Positions 31,272-39,081 of a stretch of 39,975 nt of DNA are shown one piece after another. The notes under the pieces are model-generated. The model did not search any database and was not told where the DNA came from. It saw only the letters and a list, made by a program, of their open reading frames with translations. A program made the position numbers and the translations under genes. Each line of letters starts with the position of its first letter. Position 1 is the stretch's first letter. This stretch comes from JBAXRT01 sp037131065 (GTDB lineage: Bacteria > Bacteroidota > Bacteroidia > Bacteroidales > FEN-979): positions 1 to 39,975 of the forward strand of contig JBAXRT010000005.1 in NCBI GenBank assembly GCA_037131065.1. The letters are read 5' to 3'.

Positions 31272-32780
31272 ATGGAAGGCACGAAAACCGGAAAAATTTC
31301 GCAGATCATCGGACCAGTTGTCGATGTGGTGTTTAATGAGGATGTTATGCTTCCGAATATTTATGATGCAATGGAAGTCAGGAACGAGAATGGAGATGTC
31401 ATTGTTCTTGAATGCCAGTATGATATAGGAGAGAACAGGATCAGGACCATTGCAATGGATTCGACGGATGGACTTCGCCGGGGAATGGAAGTTACCGAGC
31501 GGGGAGCCCCGATCTCCATGCCGATCGGCGACCAGATCCGAGGAAGGCTGTTCAACGTTATCGGAAAGCCCATCGATGGCCTGGGTGACGTAAAACCAGA
31601 ACCCAGCTATCCCATTCACCGTGAGCCACCAGCATTTGATGAACTCAGCACCCAGAAGGAGGTGTTATTCACTGGGATCAAGGTGATCGACCTTATCGAG
31701 CCTTATGCCAAGGGTGGCAAGATCGGCTTGTTCGGTGGTGCAGGGGTTGGAAAGACCGTTATCATCATGGAGCTGATCAACAATATTGCTAAGAAATATT
31801 CGGGTTTATCCGTTTTCGGGGGTGTCGGTGAACGTACGCGTGAGGGGAATGACCTGTTGCGCGAAATGATCGAATCCGGCGTTATCCGCTACGGGAAGGA
31901 TTTCCTGGAGGATATGGAGAAGGGCGGATGGGATCTTTCCAAGGTTGACCACGAGGAGTTAGCGAAATCACAGGCTACATTGGTTTTCGGACAGATGAAT
32001 GAACCTCCCGGGGCACGTGCCCGCGTTGCACTGTCGGGTCTGACTCTTGCTGAGTATTTCCGTGACGGAGATGAAAAGACCGGTGGAAGGGACATTCTCT
32101 TCTTCATTGACAACATTTTCCGTTTTACACAGGCAGGGATGGAAGTTTCGGCCATGCTGGGACGTATGCCCTCTGCCGTTGGATACCAGCCTACCCTGGC
32201 AACCGAGATGGGTATCATGCAGGAGCGTATCACTTCAACCAAACGGGGCTCGATCACATCGGTACAGGCAGTCTATGTGCCGGCCGACGACCTTACCGAC
32301 CCGGCGCCTGCAACGACCTTTGCCCATCTTGACGCCACCACGGTACTCAGCCGTAAGATCTCCGAGCTTGGAATCTACCCTGCCGTGGATCCCCTCGATT
32401 CCACTTCCAGGATCCTGAGTCCCGATGTCGTTGGCGATGATCATTACAATACAGCCCAGCGCGTGAAGAGAATCCTTCAGCGCTACAAGGAGCTCCAGGA
32501 TATCATTGCCATCCTTGGAATGGATGAGCTTTCAGATGAGGACAAGCTTGTCGTCTCCAGGGCAAGGCGTGTCCAGCGTTTCCTTTCACAACCTTTCCAC
32601 GTGGCCACACAGTTCACCGGCATACCAGGTACTTTTGTCAACATTGAAGATACCATCAAGGGATTCAATATGATCATGGACGGGGAAGTGGATGAGTATC
32701 CCGAGTCGGCTTTCAACCTGGTTGGCACGATCGAGGAGGCCATCGAGAAGGGCAAGAAGATGATCGAAGAAAGCAAATAA
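31272..32780 (+). CDS. atpD: F1Fo ATP synthase subunit beta
   Basis: The 502-residue catalytic subunit of the F1 head makes ATP from ADP and phosphate on the cytoplasmic side of the membrane. The Walker A motif GGAGVGKT is at 155-162, GGVGERTREGNDL at about 180-192, the Walker B strand ILFFIDNIFRFTQAG near 275, and the C-terminal DELSDEDKLVVSRARRVQRFLSQPF block is intact. It is followed by atpC after 3 nt. The other atp genes are not in the window, which fits the split atpDC arrangement common in Bacteroidota. Confidence 0.97.
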   Translation: MEGTKTGKISQIIGPVVDVVFNEDVMLPNIYDAMEVRNENGDVIVLECQYDIGENRIRTIAMDSTDGLRRGMEVTERGAPISMPIGDQIRGRLFNVIGKPIDGLGDVKPEPSYPIHREPPAFDELSTQKEVLFTGIKVIDLIEPYAKGGKIGLFGGAGVGKTVIIMELINNIAKKYSGLSVFGGVGERTREGNDLLREMIESGVIRYGKDFLEDMEKGGWDLSKVDHEELAKSQATLVFGQMNEPPGARARVALSGLTLAEYFRDGDEKTGGRDILFFIDNIFRFTQAGMEVSAMLGRMPSAVGYQPTLATEMGIMQERITSTKRGSITSVQAVYVPADDLTDPAPATTFAHLDATTVLSRKISELGIYPAVDPLDSTSRILSPDVVGDDHYNTAQRVKRILQRYKELQDIIAILGMDELSDEDKLVVSRARRVQRFLSQPFHVATQFTGIPGTFVNIEDTIKGFNMIMDGEVDEYPESAFNLVGTIEEAIEKGKKMIEESK

Positions 32781-32783
32781 GCG

Positions 32784-33026
32784 ATGAAAGTCGAAATAAT
32801 CACTCCCGACCAGGTGATCTTTTCCGGGGATAATGTCCAGCTTATCCAGCTTCCCGGAATCGACGGCTCTTTTGAAGTGCTGACCAACCATGCCCCTATG
32901 ATCTCGGTGCTAGCCGCCGGTAAGATCAAGGTGGTTAACAAGGGGGAGAAGGAGGAGCAATTTTTCGACGTCAGGGGAGGGGTCATCGAGGTCCTGAACA
33001 ACAGGATCCTGGTACTTGCAGAATAG
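32784..33026 (+). CDS. atpC: F1Fo ATP synthase subunit epsilon, N-terminal domain only
   Basis: The 80-residue protein is the beta-sandwich domain of the epsilon subunit: KVEIITPDQVIFSGDNVQLIQLPGIDGSFEVLTNHAPMIS ... GGVIEVLNNRILVLAE. This domain joins the central stalk to the c-ring. The C-terminal helical hairpin of about 50 residues, which inhibits ATP hydrolysis in E. coli and Bacillus, is absent. Short epsilon subunits occur in several Bacteroidota. It lies 3 nt after atpD in a two-gene unit, 20 nt before the PKD lipoprotein gene. Confidence 0.94.
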   Translation: MKVEIITPDQVIFSGDNVQLIQLPGIDGSFEVLTNHAPMISVLAAGKIKVVNKGEKEEQFFDVRGGVIEVLNNRILVLAE

Positions 33027-33046
33027 AAAAGACCGGAACACCATCT

Positions 33047-33382
33047 ATGAAAATCCGGAATATCTCCATCGTTATCTTATTCTCTTTTTTTGGCGCTGTT
33101 GCCTGTTTTAAGAACGAGCCGGTGCCTACTGCCAACTTTACCTATGCCGGTAGCCATGAATTCATGGCTCCATGCACCGTGATGTTCACTAACCAGTCGG
33201 TCAATGCCTTTTCCTATGAATGGCGCTTTGGGGATGATTCCGTTTCGACCCTGGAAAACCCGAAGCATCTCTATTCAAAACCAGGCAAATATGATGTCTA
33301 CCTCAGGGCTTATACCGAGAGCCGGAACGAGTGGTCCTCCATCACCCGGGTCATTACCATCAGGGATACAATAAAACCTTAG
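33047..33382 (+). CDS. Small lipoprotein with a PKD domain
   Basis: The 111-residue product has a lipoprotein signal peptide with Cys20 in FGAVAC. The rest is a single PKD immunoglobulin-like domain: ANFTYAGSHEFMAPCTVMFTNQSVNAFSYEWRFGDD (28-63), then NPKHLYSKPGKYDVYLRAYTE. PKD domains mediate protein or polysaccharide contact at the cell surface. It lies 20 nt after atpC on the same strand and ends at a strong terminator, so it may be cotranscribed with atpDC. A functional link to ATP synthase is not suggested by the sequence. Confidence 0.8.
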   Translation: MKIRNISIVILFSFFGAVACFKNEPVPTANFTYAGSHEFMAPCTVMFTNQSVNAFSYEWRFGDDSVSTLENPKHLYSKPGKYDVYLRAYTESRNEWSSITRVITIRDTIKP

Positions 33383-33391
33383 GAAAGCAAT

Positions 33392-33426
33392 AAAAAAAGG
33401 GGTGTATGATCTGCACCCCTTTTTTA
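33392..33426. terminator. Bidirectional intrinsic terminator
   Basis: AAAAAAGGGGTG (33393-33404) pairs with CACCCCTTTTTT (33414-33425) around a 9-nt loop. The T-run serves plus-strand transcripts from atpDC-PKD and the A-run serves the convergent ppiD gene. Confidence 0.9.
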
Positions 33427-33442
33427 TATATTTCCCTGGCTG

Positions 33443-35560
33443 TTAATAGAACCGGATCCGGTTATCGACGATAGTCGCTGTTTTCTGGAGAGCCCCGTAA
33501 AGTGAGTTCATCACCCGTCCCTGGAAAGCTTGTGACGTCCGGTTCATCTCAAGGGTGAAATCCTCTTTGGCTGCTGGTTCCGTAACCTCATCAACGATAA
33601 GGTAGAATGCACCGTAGTTTCCTGTGAGGGGACCAACGATCTCTCCTTTTTTATAGGTGAAGATGCTCCCCATCAGGCCACCTTCGCGGGCAAGGGCAGA
33701 GCGGTTATTCCCGATGAATGCAAAGATGAGGGTATCCACTTTTGTGTTGAACTTTGCTCCAAGGGCATTGATATCATTTACTCCTGAACCCTCTTTTTTC
33801 ATCTGTTCGCTGAGCATTTCAACCCGCTTATAGTTCTTGACGGAGGGTTCGATCCTGTCCTTGATGTTTTCCAGTGGCTGCAATCCTTTTTCGGAGATTC
33901 GTTTCAGGACGGCGACAGCGTATTTCCCTTGTACATCAAAGACCGGGGAGACCTCTCCTGGTTTGGTTGTTTCGGCATAGGCCCAGCGCACCATTTCACG
34001 TGCGTTGGCCAATCCCATGAGATAGTTATCCATTTCCTTTACTGCGGGTGACTGCCTTTTGCGAAGTCCCTCCTGGACGGCTGCCTTGTCGAACATTTCA
34101 GGGGTTTTATTCTGTCCCGCAAAGGCGCTGGCCTTCATATAGGTATCCTGGTAAGTCTGGTTACTTGGTTCGATAGCACGGGCAAGAACGGCTGTTTTAA
34201 CCTTTTTGACCGGCTTGGTTTTTGAGCCGAGTTCAAAGATGGCATAACCAATACGTGTTTCAATGACCTTGATATCCTTTGGCTTCATATTGATCCCTTC
34301 GCGGAAGAAGATAGCAAGGTTGGGGTCGCCATCGACAAACCACTTTAGTTCACCACCATCTTCCTTGGCAGTCGGATAATCGGATTGGGCCCGTGCTATC
34401 TGGGAGAAGAAGGCAGGGTTCTTTTTCAGCAGTGCCGCCAGGCTGTCGGCTTTGGCTTTTGCCTGCTCCTTGGTACGTTTGATGCTGTCATTGCCGGCAC
34501 CAGCGAAGGCGACCAGGATCTGGTATCCCTGCATGGAATCGGGGCGTTCCTGAACATTCAGCAACTTGGCCATGTACCAGTTGTTGTTGAGTTCAAAGGG
34601 AGGAACAAAGGTTCCGACCGGGGCGTTGAACATGATGGAATCAAGTTTGCCAGGAAGTTTGCCTTTTTTCACGAAAGTGCTGTCGAATTTGGTATCGGAG
34701 TTGGCGTTTGTGAAATTCACAATATCGTTGACGGTAAGAAAATCCTTGTAGAGGTCTAAAACATCCTCAGCAGTCTTTTTCCTGTCGGAGGCTGAAGGAA
34801 GGACATCGAATACGACAAAATCAATGTCGCGGTAACCTTCATCCTGGTAGAAGAAGCCCTTGTTCTTATTGTAGAAATTCTGGTAATCGGCATCAGTTAG
34901 CTTAATAAGGCTGTCGGGTGTAGTGGGCAGCTGGGGTACTATGAAGCGAACCTTGGCTGATTTTGTCTCAAGGATATATTGTTTTTTGAGAAAGCTCTTC
35001 GGAACATAATATCCCTTTGCGATCAGGTTATTGAATTTTGTTTCAAGGCGGTCCTCCTTGATCGCTTTTTCAAACTGGATCCAGTTATCCTTTGCCTTCG
35101 GTTCCATCTGGTCAAGGTTCTTCAGATAATTAATGACCAACGCAGGATCGTAATTGTTTGTCTTCGGATCCTTGAAATACTGAAGGATGAAACGGTGTGG
35201 CTGCTTCCCCTGTACCTGGTCAAACAACTCTTCGGAAGAGACGGCCATCCCAAGGGCCAGGTACTCCTCCTCCATGATCAGGTTCTTTACCATCTGGGTC
35301 CAGGTGTTCTGCCTTATCTGGTAAGTTTCCTGGTCAGTGATCTTATCGTTCCCGCTGTTTTGTTTTTGTGCCTCAATGGACTGGTCAACCTTTGCATTAA
35401 AGTCCGTATAGGAGAGAACCTCTCCGTTCACTTCTCCGATCTCATTGACACCTTTTACACTTTTCTTCCCGAAGTCTCCGATAACGAAGGCAGCAATAGC
35501 AATCCCGATTATGATGACAGCCAGTCCTGAGTGTTTTCTGATTTTTCCGATAATCGCCAT
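33443..35560 (-). CDS. PpiD/SurA-type peptidyl-prolyl isomerase (membrane-anchored periplasmic chaperone)
   Basis: The 705-residue protein has one N-terminal membrane helix (about 13-30: GLAVIIIGIAIAAFVIGDF) and a SurA_N-3-type chaperone domain (GEVNGEVLSYTDFNAKVDQ ... VKNLIMEEEYLALGMAVSSEE). A parvulin-like region lies at about 350-460 (GYQILVAFAGAG, KADSLAALLKKNPAFFSQIARAQSDYPTAKEDGGELKWFVDGD, IGYAIFELGSKT), with a second, more diverged repeat (REGGLMGSIFTYKKGEIVGPLTGNYGAFYLIVDEV) near the C-terminus. It probably folds outer-membrane and exported proteins. It has its own promoter and lies downstream of lptC, as often in Bacteroidota. Confidence 0.88.
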   Translation of the reverse strand: MAIIGKIRKHSGLAVIIIGIAIAAFVIGDFGKKSVKGVNEIGEVNGEVLSYTDFNAKVDQSIEAQKQNSGNDKITDQETYQIRQNTWTQMVKNLIMEEEYLALGMAVSSEELFDQVQGKQPHRFILQYFKDPKTNNYDPALVINYLKNLDQMEPKAKDNWIQFEKAIKEDRLETKFNNLIAKGYYVPKSFLKKQYILETKSAKVRFIVPQLPTTPDSLIKLTDADYQNFYNKNKGFFYQDEGYRDIDFVVFDVLPSASDRKKTAEDVLDLYKDFLTVNDIVNFTNANSDTKFDSTFVKKGKLPGKLDSIMFNAPVGTFVPPFELNNNWYMAKLLNVQERPDSMQGYQILVAFAGAGNDSIKRTKEQAKAKADSLAALLKKNPAFFSQIARAQSDYPTAKEDGGELKWFVDGDPNLAIFFREGINMKPKDIKVIETRIGYAIFELGSKTKPVKKVKTAVLARAIEPSNQTYQDTYMKASAFAGQNKTPEMFDKAAVQEGLRKRQSPAVKEMDNYLMGLANAREMVRWAYAETTKPGEVSPVFDVQGKYAVAVLKRISEKGLQPLENIKDRIEPSVKNYKRVEMLSEQMKKEGSGVNDINALGAKFNTKVDTLIFAFIGNNRSALAREGGLMGSIFTYKKGEIVGPLTGNYGAFYLIVDEVTEPAAKEDFTLEMNRTSQAFQGRVMNSLYGALQKTATIVDNRIRFY

Positions 35561-35581
35561 TATTCAATTTTTTTGAGTTTG

Positions 35582-35612
35582 CAAAAGTAGAGAAATTTCT
35601 TGAAACAGCAAA
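35582..35612 (-). promoter_or_regulatory. ppiD promoter
   Basis: On the minus strand, TTTG at 35612-35609 and TACTTTTG at 35589-35582 form a -33/-7 pair (spacing 22), 22 nt before the ppiD ATG. It lies between lptC and ppiD, so ppiD can be expressed separately. Confidence 0.6.
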
Positions 35613-35625
35613 GCCCGGGGGCTTG

Positions 35626-36180
35626 TTAAACAGAATCTTTCTTAACCATCATCTGTCCGGTCGGGTTGATGATTTTGTACCATGAGAAGGACTCGTTTGC
35701 TTGTATACCATCTCCGAACAGGATCTTGGACGGTTCCGTGATCTTGACTTTACCCTCTGAGAAAATCATATGGCGGTTCTGATCCCAGGTGAGGTGTTCG
35801 GTCTCCATCTGTTTATTCTTGATTAAATTCCTTACCACAACGTTTCCCCTGGCCTCCATGATCCTGGCGGCATCCCGGTTTTTACCGTAATTGCCGGTTA
35901 TAGAAGTGGCGGCTCGTCCGATGGAGTCAAAAATTAGTGCATGAAATCCATCGGGGAATTCGGTGCAGGGATCCTCACCGGTATATTTCTTCAGCAACGG
36001 GCTTGTGAGGTGGGCCTGTATCTTACCCGAATCGCTGAACAGAACGTTGATGGAGGTAGCAGTCATCAGGGGATCATCCTCCCTGGGTTCTTCAGTGAGG
36101 GCGATCTCATCCTTACGGACACAGGCCCCGGACAGCAGCAATGCCAGGAAAAGAAAAAGAGTGGTTCTGAAGGAATTCAA
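35626..36180 (-). CDS. lptC: LPS export system protein LptC
   Basis: The 184-residue protein carries a lipoprotein signal (Cys20 in LLLSGAC), then a LptC/OstA-like beta-jellyroll: LMTATSINVLFSDSGKIQAHLTSPLLKKY, FPDGFHALIFDSIGRAATSITGNYGKN, RIMEARGNVVVRNLIKNKQMETEHLTWD and FSEGKVKITEPSKILFGDGIQANESF. In E. coli LptC is anchored by a membrane helix and passes lipopolysaccharide from LptBFG to LptA. Lipoprotein versions are usual in Bacteroidota. It follows the barrel protein gene by 2 nt. Confidence 0.86.
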   Translation of the reverse strand: MNSFRTTLFLFLALLLSGACVRKDEIALTEEPREDDPLMTATSINVLFSDSGKIQAHLTSPLLKKYTGEDPCTEFPDGFHALIFDSIGRAATSITGNYGKNRDAARIMEARGNVVVRNLIKNKQMETEHLTWDQNRHMIFSEGKVKITEPSKILFGDGIQANESFSWYKIINPTGQMMVKKDSV

Positions 36181-36182
36181 GA

Positions 36183-37469
36183 TTAATAGTACTTACGTTT
36201 GACGAACCAGCGTTCATAGATCGAGAAACCGATCACGAACTTGAAATAGGTTTCTTTAATCAGGTTTGCCTGGGTGGTGCCGCGTGTACCAACCTGCATG
36301 CCAAGGTTAAGGGCGGTCTTCACGCCACGGAGAGGCAACCCGAACCCGATCGAGAAGGCATATTCATTGAGGCTCTGGCCACGAAGTTTCAGGTAGGTCT
36401 GGTTATAGAGAAATCCAACGCGGTAACGGATCCTTGCGAGATAATTACTGTAATTCTCCGGGTTGGGAACAATCTCGGCACCGGCATTGATCTGCCAGCT
36501 GTTCACAAGAGAATCGCTCATATCGAAGGCCCTGAATTTTTCCCAGTTCTGCCAGCGGAAGTCCACACCCGCCATCCACCTGTCGGGATGTTCTAAGGCA
36601 ATACCGCCCCCGAACATGGTAGGAATGGTAACGGTTCCCCGATAACCCAGGGCGATCCCGAGGGTGTCTTTAGGGTATTCAACCCCGTTGGATCCCAGGA
36701 GAAAGGTCTGTGAAATGACATCCAGCTTTGCATTCATGTTGGAGGTATTGGCGTAAACGGCCCCAACGGATAAAAACAGATTTTTTTTGAGCCTGGCCCG
36801 GTACTGGGCGCCGAAGTTTAAATAAAGGTCGTTCAGGATCACATAATTGTCAACCTTGAAACTCATTGAATTGACCGAGTCTGGGAATGTCACAAGCGAT
36901 TCACGCAGCATGCTGCCGAAGATGTAAGTGGCATTCATCCCGATGGAAAGGTTTTTCGTGATCCGGAAGGCATTCCCCCAGAAAAGCCTGTTGGTCCCGC
37001 CTGATCCTGAATAGACGCGGACTACGCTGCCGATATCCGGGTAGACCTCGTAGTTAACCACGGTGTATCCAACGTCGCTGTATGGAACAAGGCCGATGCT
37101 CGTCCGCCACCATTTGGTGATCGGGAATCCGAATAGCAGATACCCGAGGGAGGCGTAGTTCCTGTTCACGGTCTGTAAAGAGGAGGTGAGCTGCACGACG
37201 TCGGCATTGAATCCTCCTTCAAATACGAATGATGTAGAGTCGAAAGCAGTATAGGATGCGGGGTTTAAAAAGTTAATGTGATAAGGTGACCGGAAGGCGT
37301 AGCCGGTTTGTCCCATCGACATGTTCCAGGCGTTGTTGTTATCGCTGATATCACCAATGCCAAAACGGGAGTAGGGCGATGCGATCCTTATCTGGGAAAA
37401 GAGGGTCAGATTTAAGAGCAGGAGAAGTGAAAGAAGGGATAATCGGATGCTATTTGGCTTTAATGACAT
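36183..37469 (-). CDS. Outer-membrane beta-barrel protein encoded between coaX and lptC
   Basis: The ATG at 37469 gives 428 residues with a signal peptide (ending NLTLFSQ). The remainder is a barrel of amphipathic strands with an early NPASYTAFDSTSFVFEGGF segment resembling FadL/PorV-like transporters of Bacteroidota, strand-turn repeats such as RITKNLSIGMNATYIFGSM and LKKNLFLSVGAVYANTSN, and a final strand ending in FSIYERWFVKRKYY. The substrate is unknown. Position between coaX and lptC is common in the phylum and hints at a link to outer-membrane lipid or lipopolysaccharide. Its start overlaps the end of coaX by 20 nt. Confidence 0.8.
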   Translation of the reverse strand: MSLKPNSIRLSLLSLLLLLNLTLFSQIRIASPYSRFGIGDISDNNNAWNMSMGQTGYAFRSPYHINFLNPASYTAFDSTSFVFEGGFNADVVQLTSSLQTVNRNYASLGYLLFGFPITKWWRTSIGLVPYSDVGYTVVNYEVYPDIGSVVRVYSGSGGTNRLFWGNAFRITKNLSIGMNATYIFGSMLRESLVTFPDSVNSMSFKVDNYVILNDLYLNFGAQYRARLKKNLFLSVGAVYANTSNMNAKLDVISQTFLLGSNGVEYPKDTLGIALGYRGTVTIPTMFGGGIALEHPDRWMAGVDFRWQNWEKFRAFDMSDSLVNSWQINAGAEIVPNPENYSNYLARIRYRVGFLYNQTYLKLRGQSLNEYAFSIGFGLPLRGVKTALNLGMQVGTRGTTQANLIKETYFKFVIGFSIYERWFVKRKYY

Positions 37470-38184
37470 TAAAATCAAGAATTTGGTATAAACCGTGTAT
37501 GACTATATTCGGGAGTGCAAAGATGCTAATTTTTAGCTGTTTATCAAAATATTTTGCATCGCCGCCACTTAGAATGGTGGCAAGTTCTGGAAATTGTTCC
37601 TTATAACGGCTTGTAATTCCCTCGATTTCAGCGATGGCCCCGTTCAGAACCCCTGAAAGCATTGATCTTTCGGTTGTGTTGCCAACGAGGGTCTCATTTT
37701 TCCTTAACCTAATTAACGGTAATTTCCCTGTAAAAGTATGGAGGGCTTCCAGGCGCATCTGGATACCCGGTGAGATCGCCCCACCAAGGTATTCACTCTT
37801 TGCATTCACAAAATCATAGGTGATACAGGTTCCCATGTTTACGACCAGGACCTCTTTGCCGGGAAATTGTCCTGCAGCTGCCACGGCTGCAGCCAGGCGG
37901 TCTTTCCCCAGCGTGGTTTTGGAACGGTAGTGGTTTAATATCGGGATGGGGGTGAGTTCGGAAAATTCCAGGAAGTCAAAACGGTGTTCAAGGAAATTCC
38001 TGACCGAACGGGGATAGGAGACTACTGAGGCAAGGATGCAGCGTTCGATCCGGGGATTGTGATCAACGAAGTCGCGGACGATCTCCAGGTTAAAGAAGGG
38101 ATACTGTTTCAGCCGGAAGAGCTTTCCTTTTTTAAAAAGCGCCAGCTTTTTGTTTGTATTTCCAAGATCGATTACAAGGTCCAT
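37450..38184 (-). CDS. coaX: Type III pantothenate kinase
   Basis: The 244-residue enzyme phosphorylates pantothenate, the first step of coenzyme A synthesis. It shows the ASKHA-fold motifs of CoaX: phosphate-1 DLGNTNKKLALF at 6-17, the GKDR motif at 93-96 (TTLGKDRLAAAVAA), NMGTCITYDFV at 116-126 and the glycine-rich GGAISPGIQMRLEALHTFTGKLP. The adenosine-side LSGGDAKYF is near 205. Type III enzymes need a monovalent cation and are not feedback-inhibited by CoA, unlike type I. It is the first gene of the coaX-OMP-lptC operon. An AT-rich repeat fills its leader. Confidence 0.94.
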   Translation of the reverse strand: MDLVIDLGNTNKKLALFKKGKLFRLKQYPFFNLEIVRDFVDHNPRIERCILASVVSYPRSVRNFLEHRFDFLEFSELTPIPILNHYRSKTTLGKDRLAAAVAAAGQFPGKEVLVVNMGTCITYDFVNAKSEYLGGAISPGIQMRLEALHTFTGKLPLIRLRKNETLVGNTTERSMLSGVLNGAIAEIEGITSRYKEQFPELATILSGGDAKYFDKQLKISIFALPNIVIHGLYQILDFNVIKAK

Positions 38185-38192
38185 GACAATAT

Positions 38193-38342
38193 TTTACGAT
38201 TGGACGATTTACGATCTTAGATTTTATTGATTGATTTACGATCTGCGATTAACAACTTTTCGATTTGGGTAATGCCCTGTAAATCTTAGATCGGAAATCA
38301 TTAAATCCAATAGTAAATCTAAAATATGTAAATCGTAAATTG
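38193..38342. repeat. AT-rich oligonucleotide repeats in both orientations, in the coaX leader
   Basis: TTTACGATCTTAGATTT-like words recur at 38193-38200, 38206-38226 and 38233-38252. Their reverse complements (GTAAATCTTAGATC, AAATCTAAAATATGTAAATCGTAAA) occur at about 38279-38300 and 38313-38339. The array is therefore partly palindromic, and it shares its words with 19163-19202. On the minus strand it lies between a -7 box (38353-38346) and coaX. Confidence 0.6.
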
Positions 38343-38345
38343 TGC

Positions 38346-38353
38346 CAAAGGTA
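38346..38353 (-). promoter_or_regulatory. Bacteroidota -7 box for coaX
   Basis: Minus strand 38353-38346 reads TACCTTTG. Transcription from here would give coaX a leader of about 155 nt made mostly of the repeat described above. No TTG lies at the usual distance, so confidence is low. Confidence 0.4.
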
Positions 38354-38383
38354 TTGGTTTTTTAAAATATTTTCGTAATTTTG
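38354..38383 (+). promoter_or_regulatory. tRNA-Phe promoter
   Basis: TTG at 38354-38356 and TAATTTTG at 38376-38383 form a -33/-7 pair (spacing 22), 26 nt before the tRNA. Confidence 0.65.
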
Positions 38384-38408
38384 CGCTCCCGATTTTGCGG
38401 GAAGCATT

Positions 38409-38481
<73 letters not shown>

Positions 38482-38499
38482 CAGTTCAACCAAGTTAAC

Positions 38500-38530
38500 A
38501 ACCTGAATAATAACATGTTCGGGTTTTTTT
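38500..38530 (+). terminator. Intrinsic terminator after tRNA-Phe
   Basis: AACCTGAA (38500-38507) pairs with TTCGGGTT (38518-38525; one G-T pair) around a 10-nt loop and is followed by a run of seven T. Confidence 0.8.
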
Positions 38531-38537
38531 ATTTTCA

Positions 38538-38559
38538 ATTGTGGAAGTATTGTGGAAGT
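38538..38559. repeat. Perfect 11-bp tandem duplication downstream of tRNA-Phe
   Basis: ATTGTGGAAGT occurs twice head to tail. It lies just past the tRNA terminator, where recombinase arm-binding sites or attachment-site remnants would be expected. That role is inference. Confidence 0.4.
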
Positions 38560-38685
38560 TTTCATACCAAATAGTCCGTTAATACCCGGTTTCAGCGTAT
38601 CCATTCAAGATGGATCAAACACTATCCTTCCTTTATATTCATTTGAATTTTTTTTTAGACTTTGATCTTCTCTACATTCGAGACC

Positions 38686-38878
38686 ATGAAAAAGGAAGTG
38701 GTTGAAATGAAAGGGAAAGCGTGTATTTATTACTCTCACAAGGGAATGGTACTGCGGTTAGCCACCGGGATCCTCCGGGAAGACAGAATGCTGCCACAGA
38801 ACGAAAAACGAATGGCCTATCCTTAAATACGTGGATAATGATGGCTCCATCATTGATTATTCGACAATTCTGGAGTAG
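38686..38878 (+). pseudogene. Remnant of a tyrosine recombinase/integrase (N-terminal arm-binding part, frameshifted)
   Basis: The ATG at 38686 starts a 46-residue frame (MKKEVVEMKGKACIYYSHKG, then MVLRLATGI) that resembles the N-terminal strand-rich segment of Bacteroidota phage-type integrases, where a 'xYYSxxGxVLRxxTGI' pattern is common. It stops at 38824-38826. A one-frame change continues as LKYVDNDGSIIDYSTILE to a stop at 38876-38878. The core-binding and catalytic domains (R-H-R-Y) are absent. Its location 204 nt after a tRNA gene fits the usual integration site of such elements. Identification rests on a short segment, so confidence is moderate. Confidence 0.45.
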
Positions 38879-39081
38879 TACCCAAGGTTCCTTCCGGGAG
38901 ATCACAAAAGCATCTTTCAAATAATATATTGACAGAGGGTTTGATGCTTTTTGTCTCAGAATTGTCTCATAAATTGTCCGGTTATATTCAAAGGAACATT
39001 AATTTCTTCAATTAGCCCATGTTTATTGGGTATAATCCTTACATTGCATAACATTTTGATAACGGAAAAAATCTTTAGCCT

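Noticed and set aside
38185..38345. CRISPR array
   Set aside because: The repeated words are irregularly spaced, degenerate and in both orientations, with no unique spacers and no cas genes.
38672..38920. 82-residue minus-strand frame
   Set aside because: It is antisense to the integrase-like fragment, which matches a known family pattern better.
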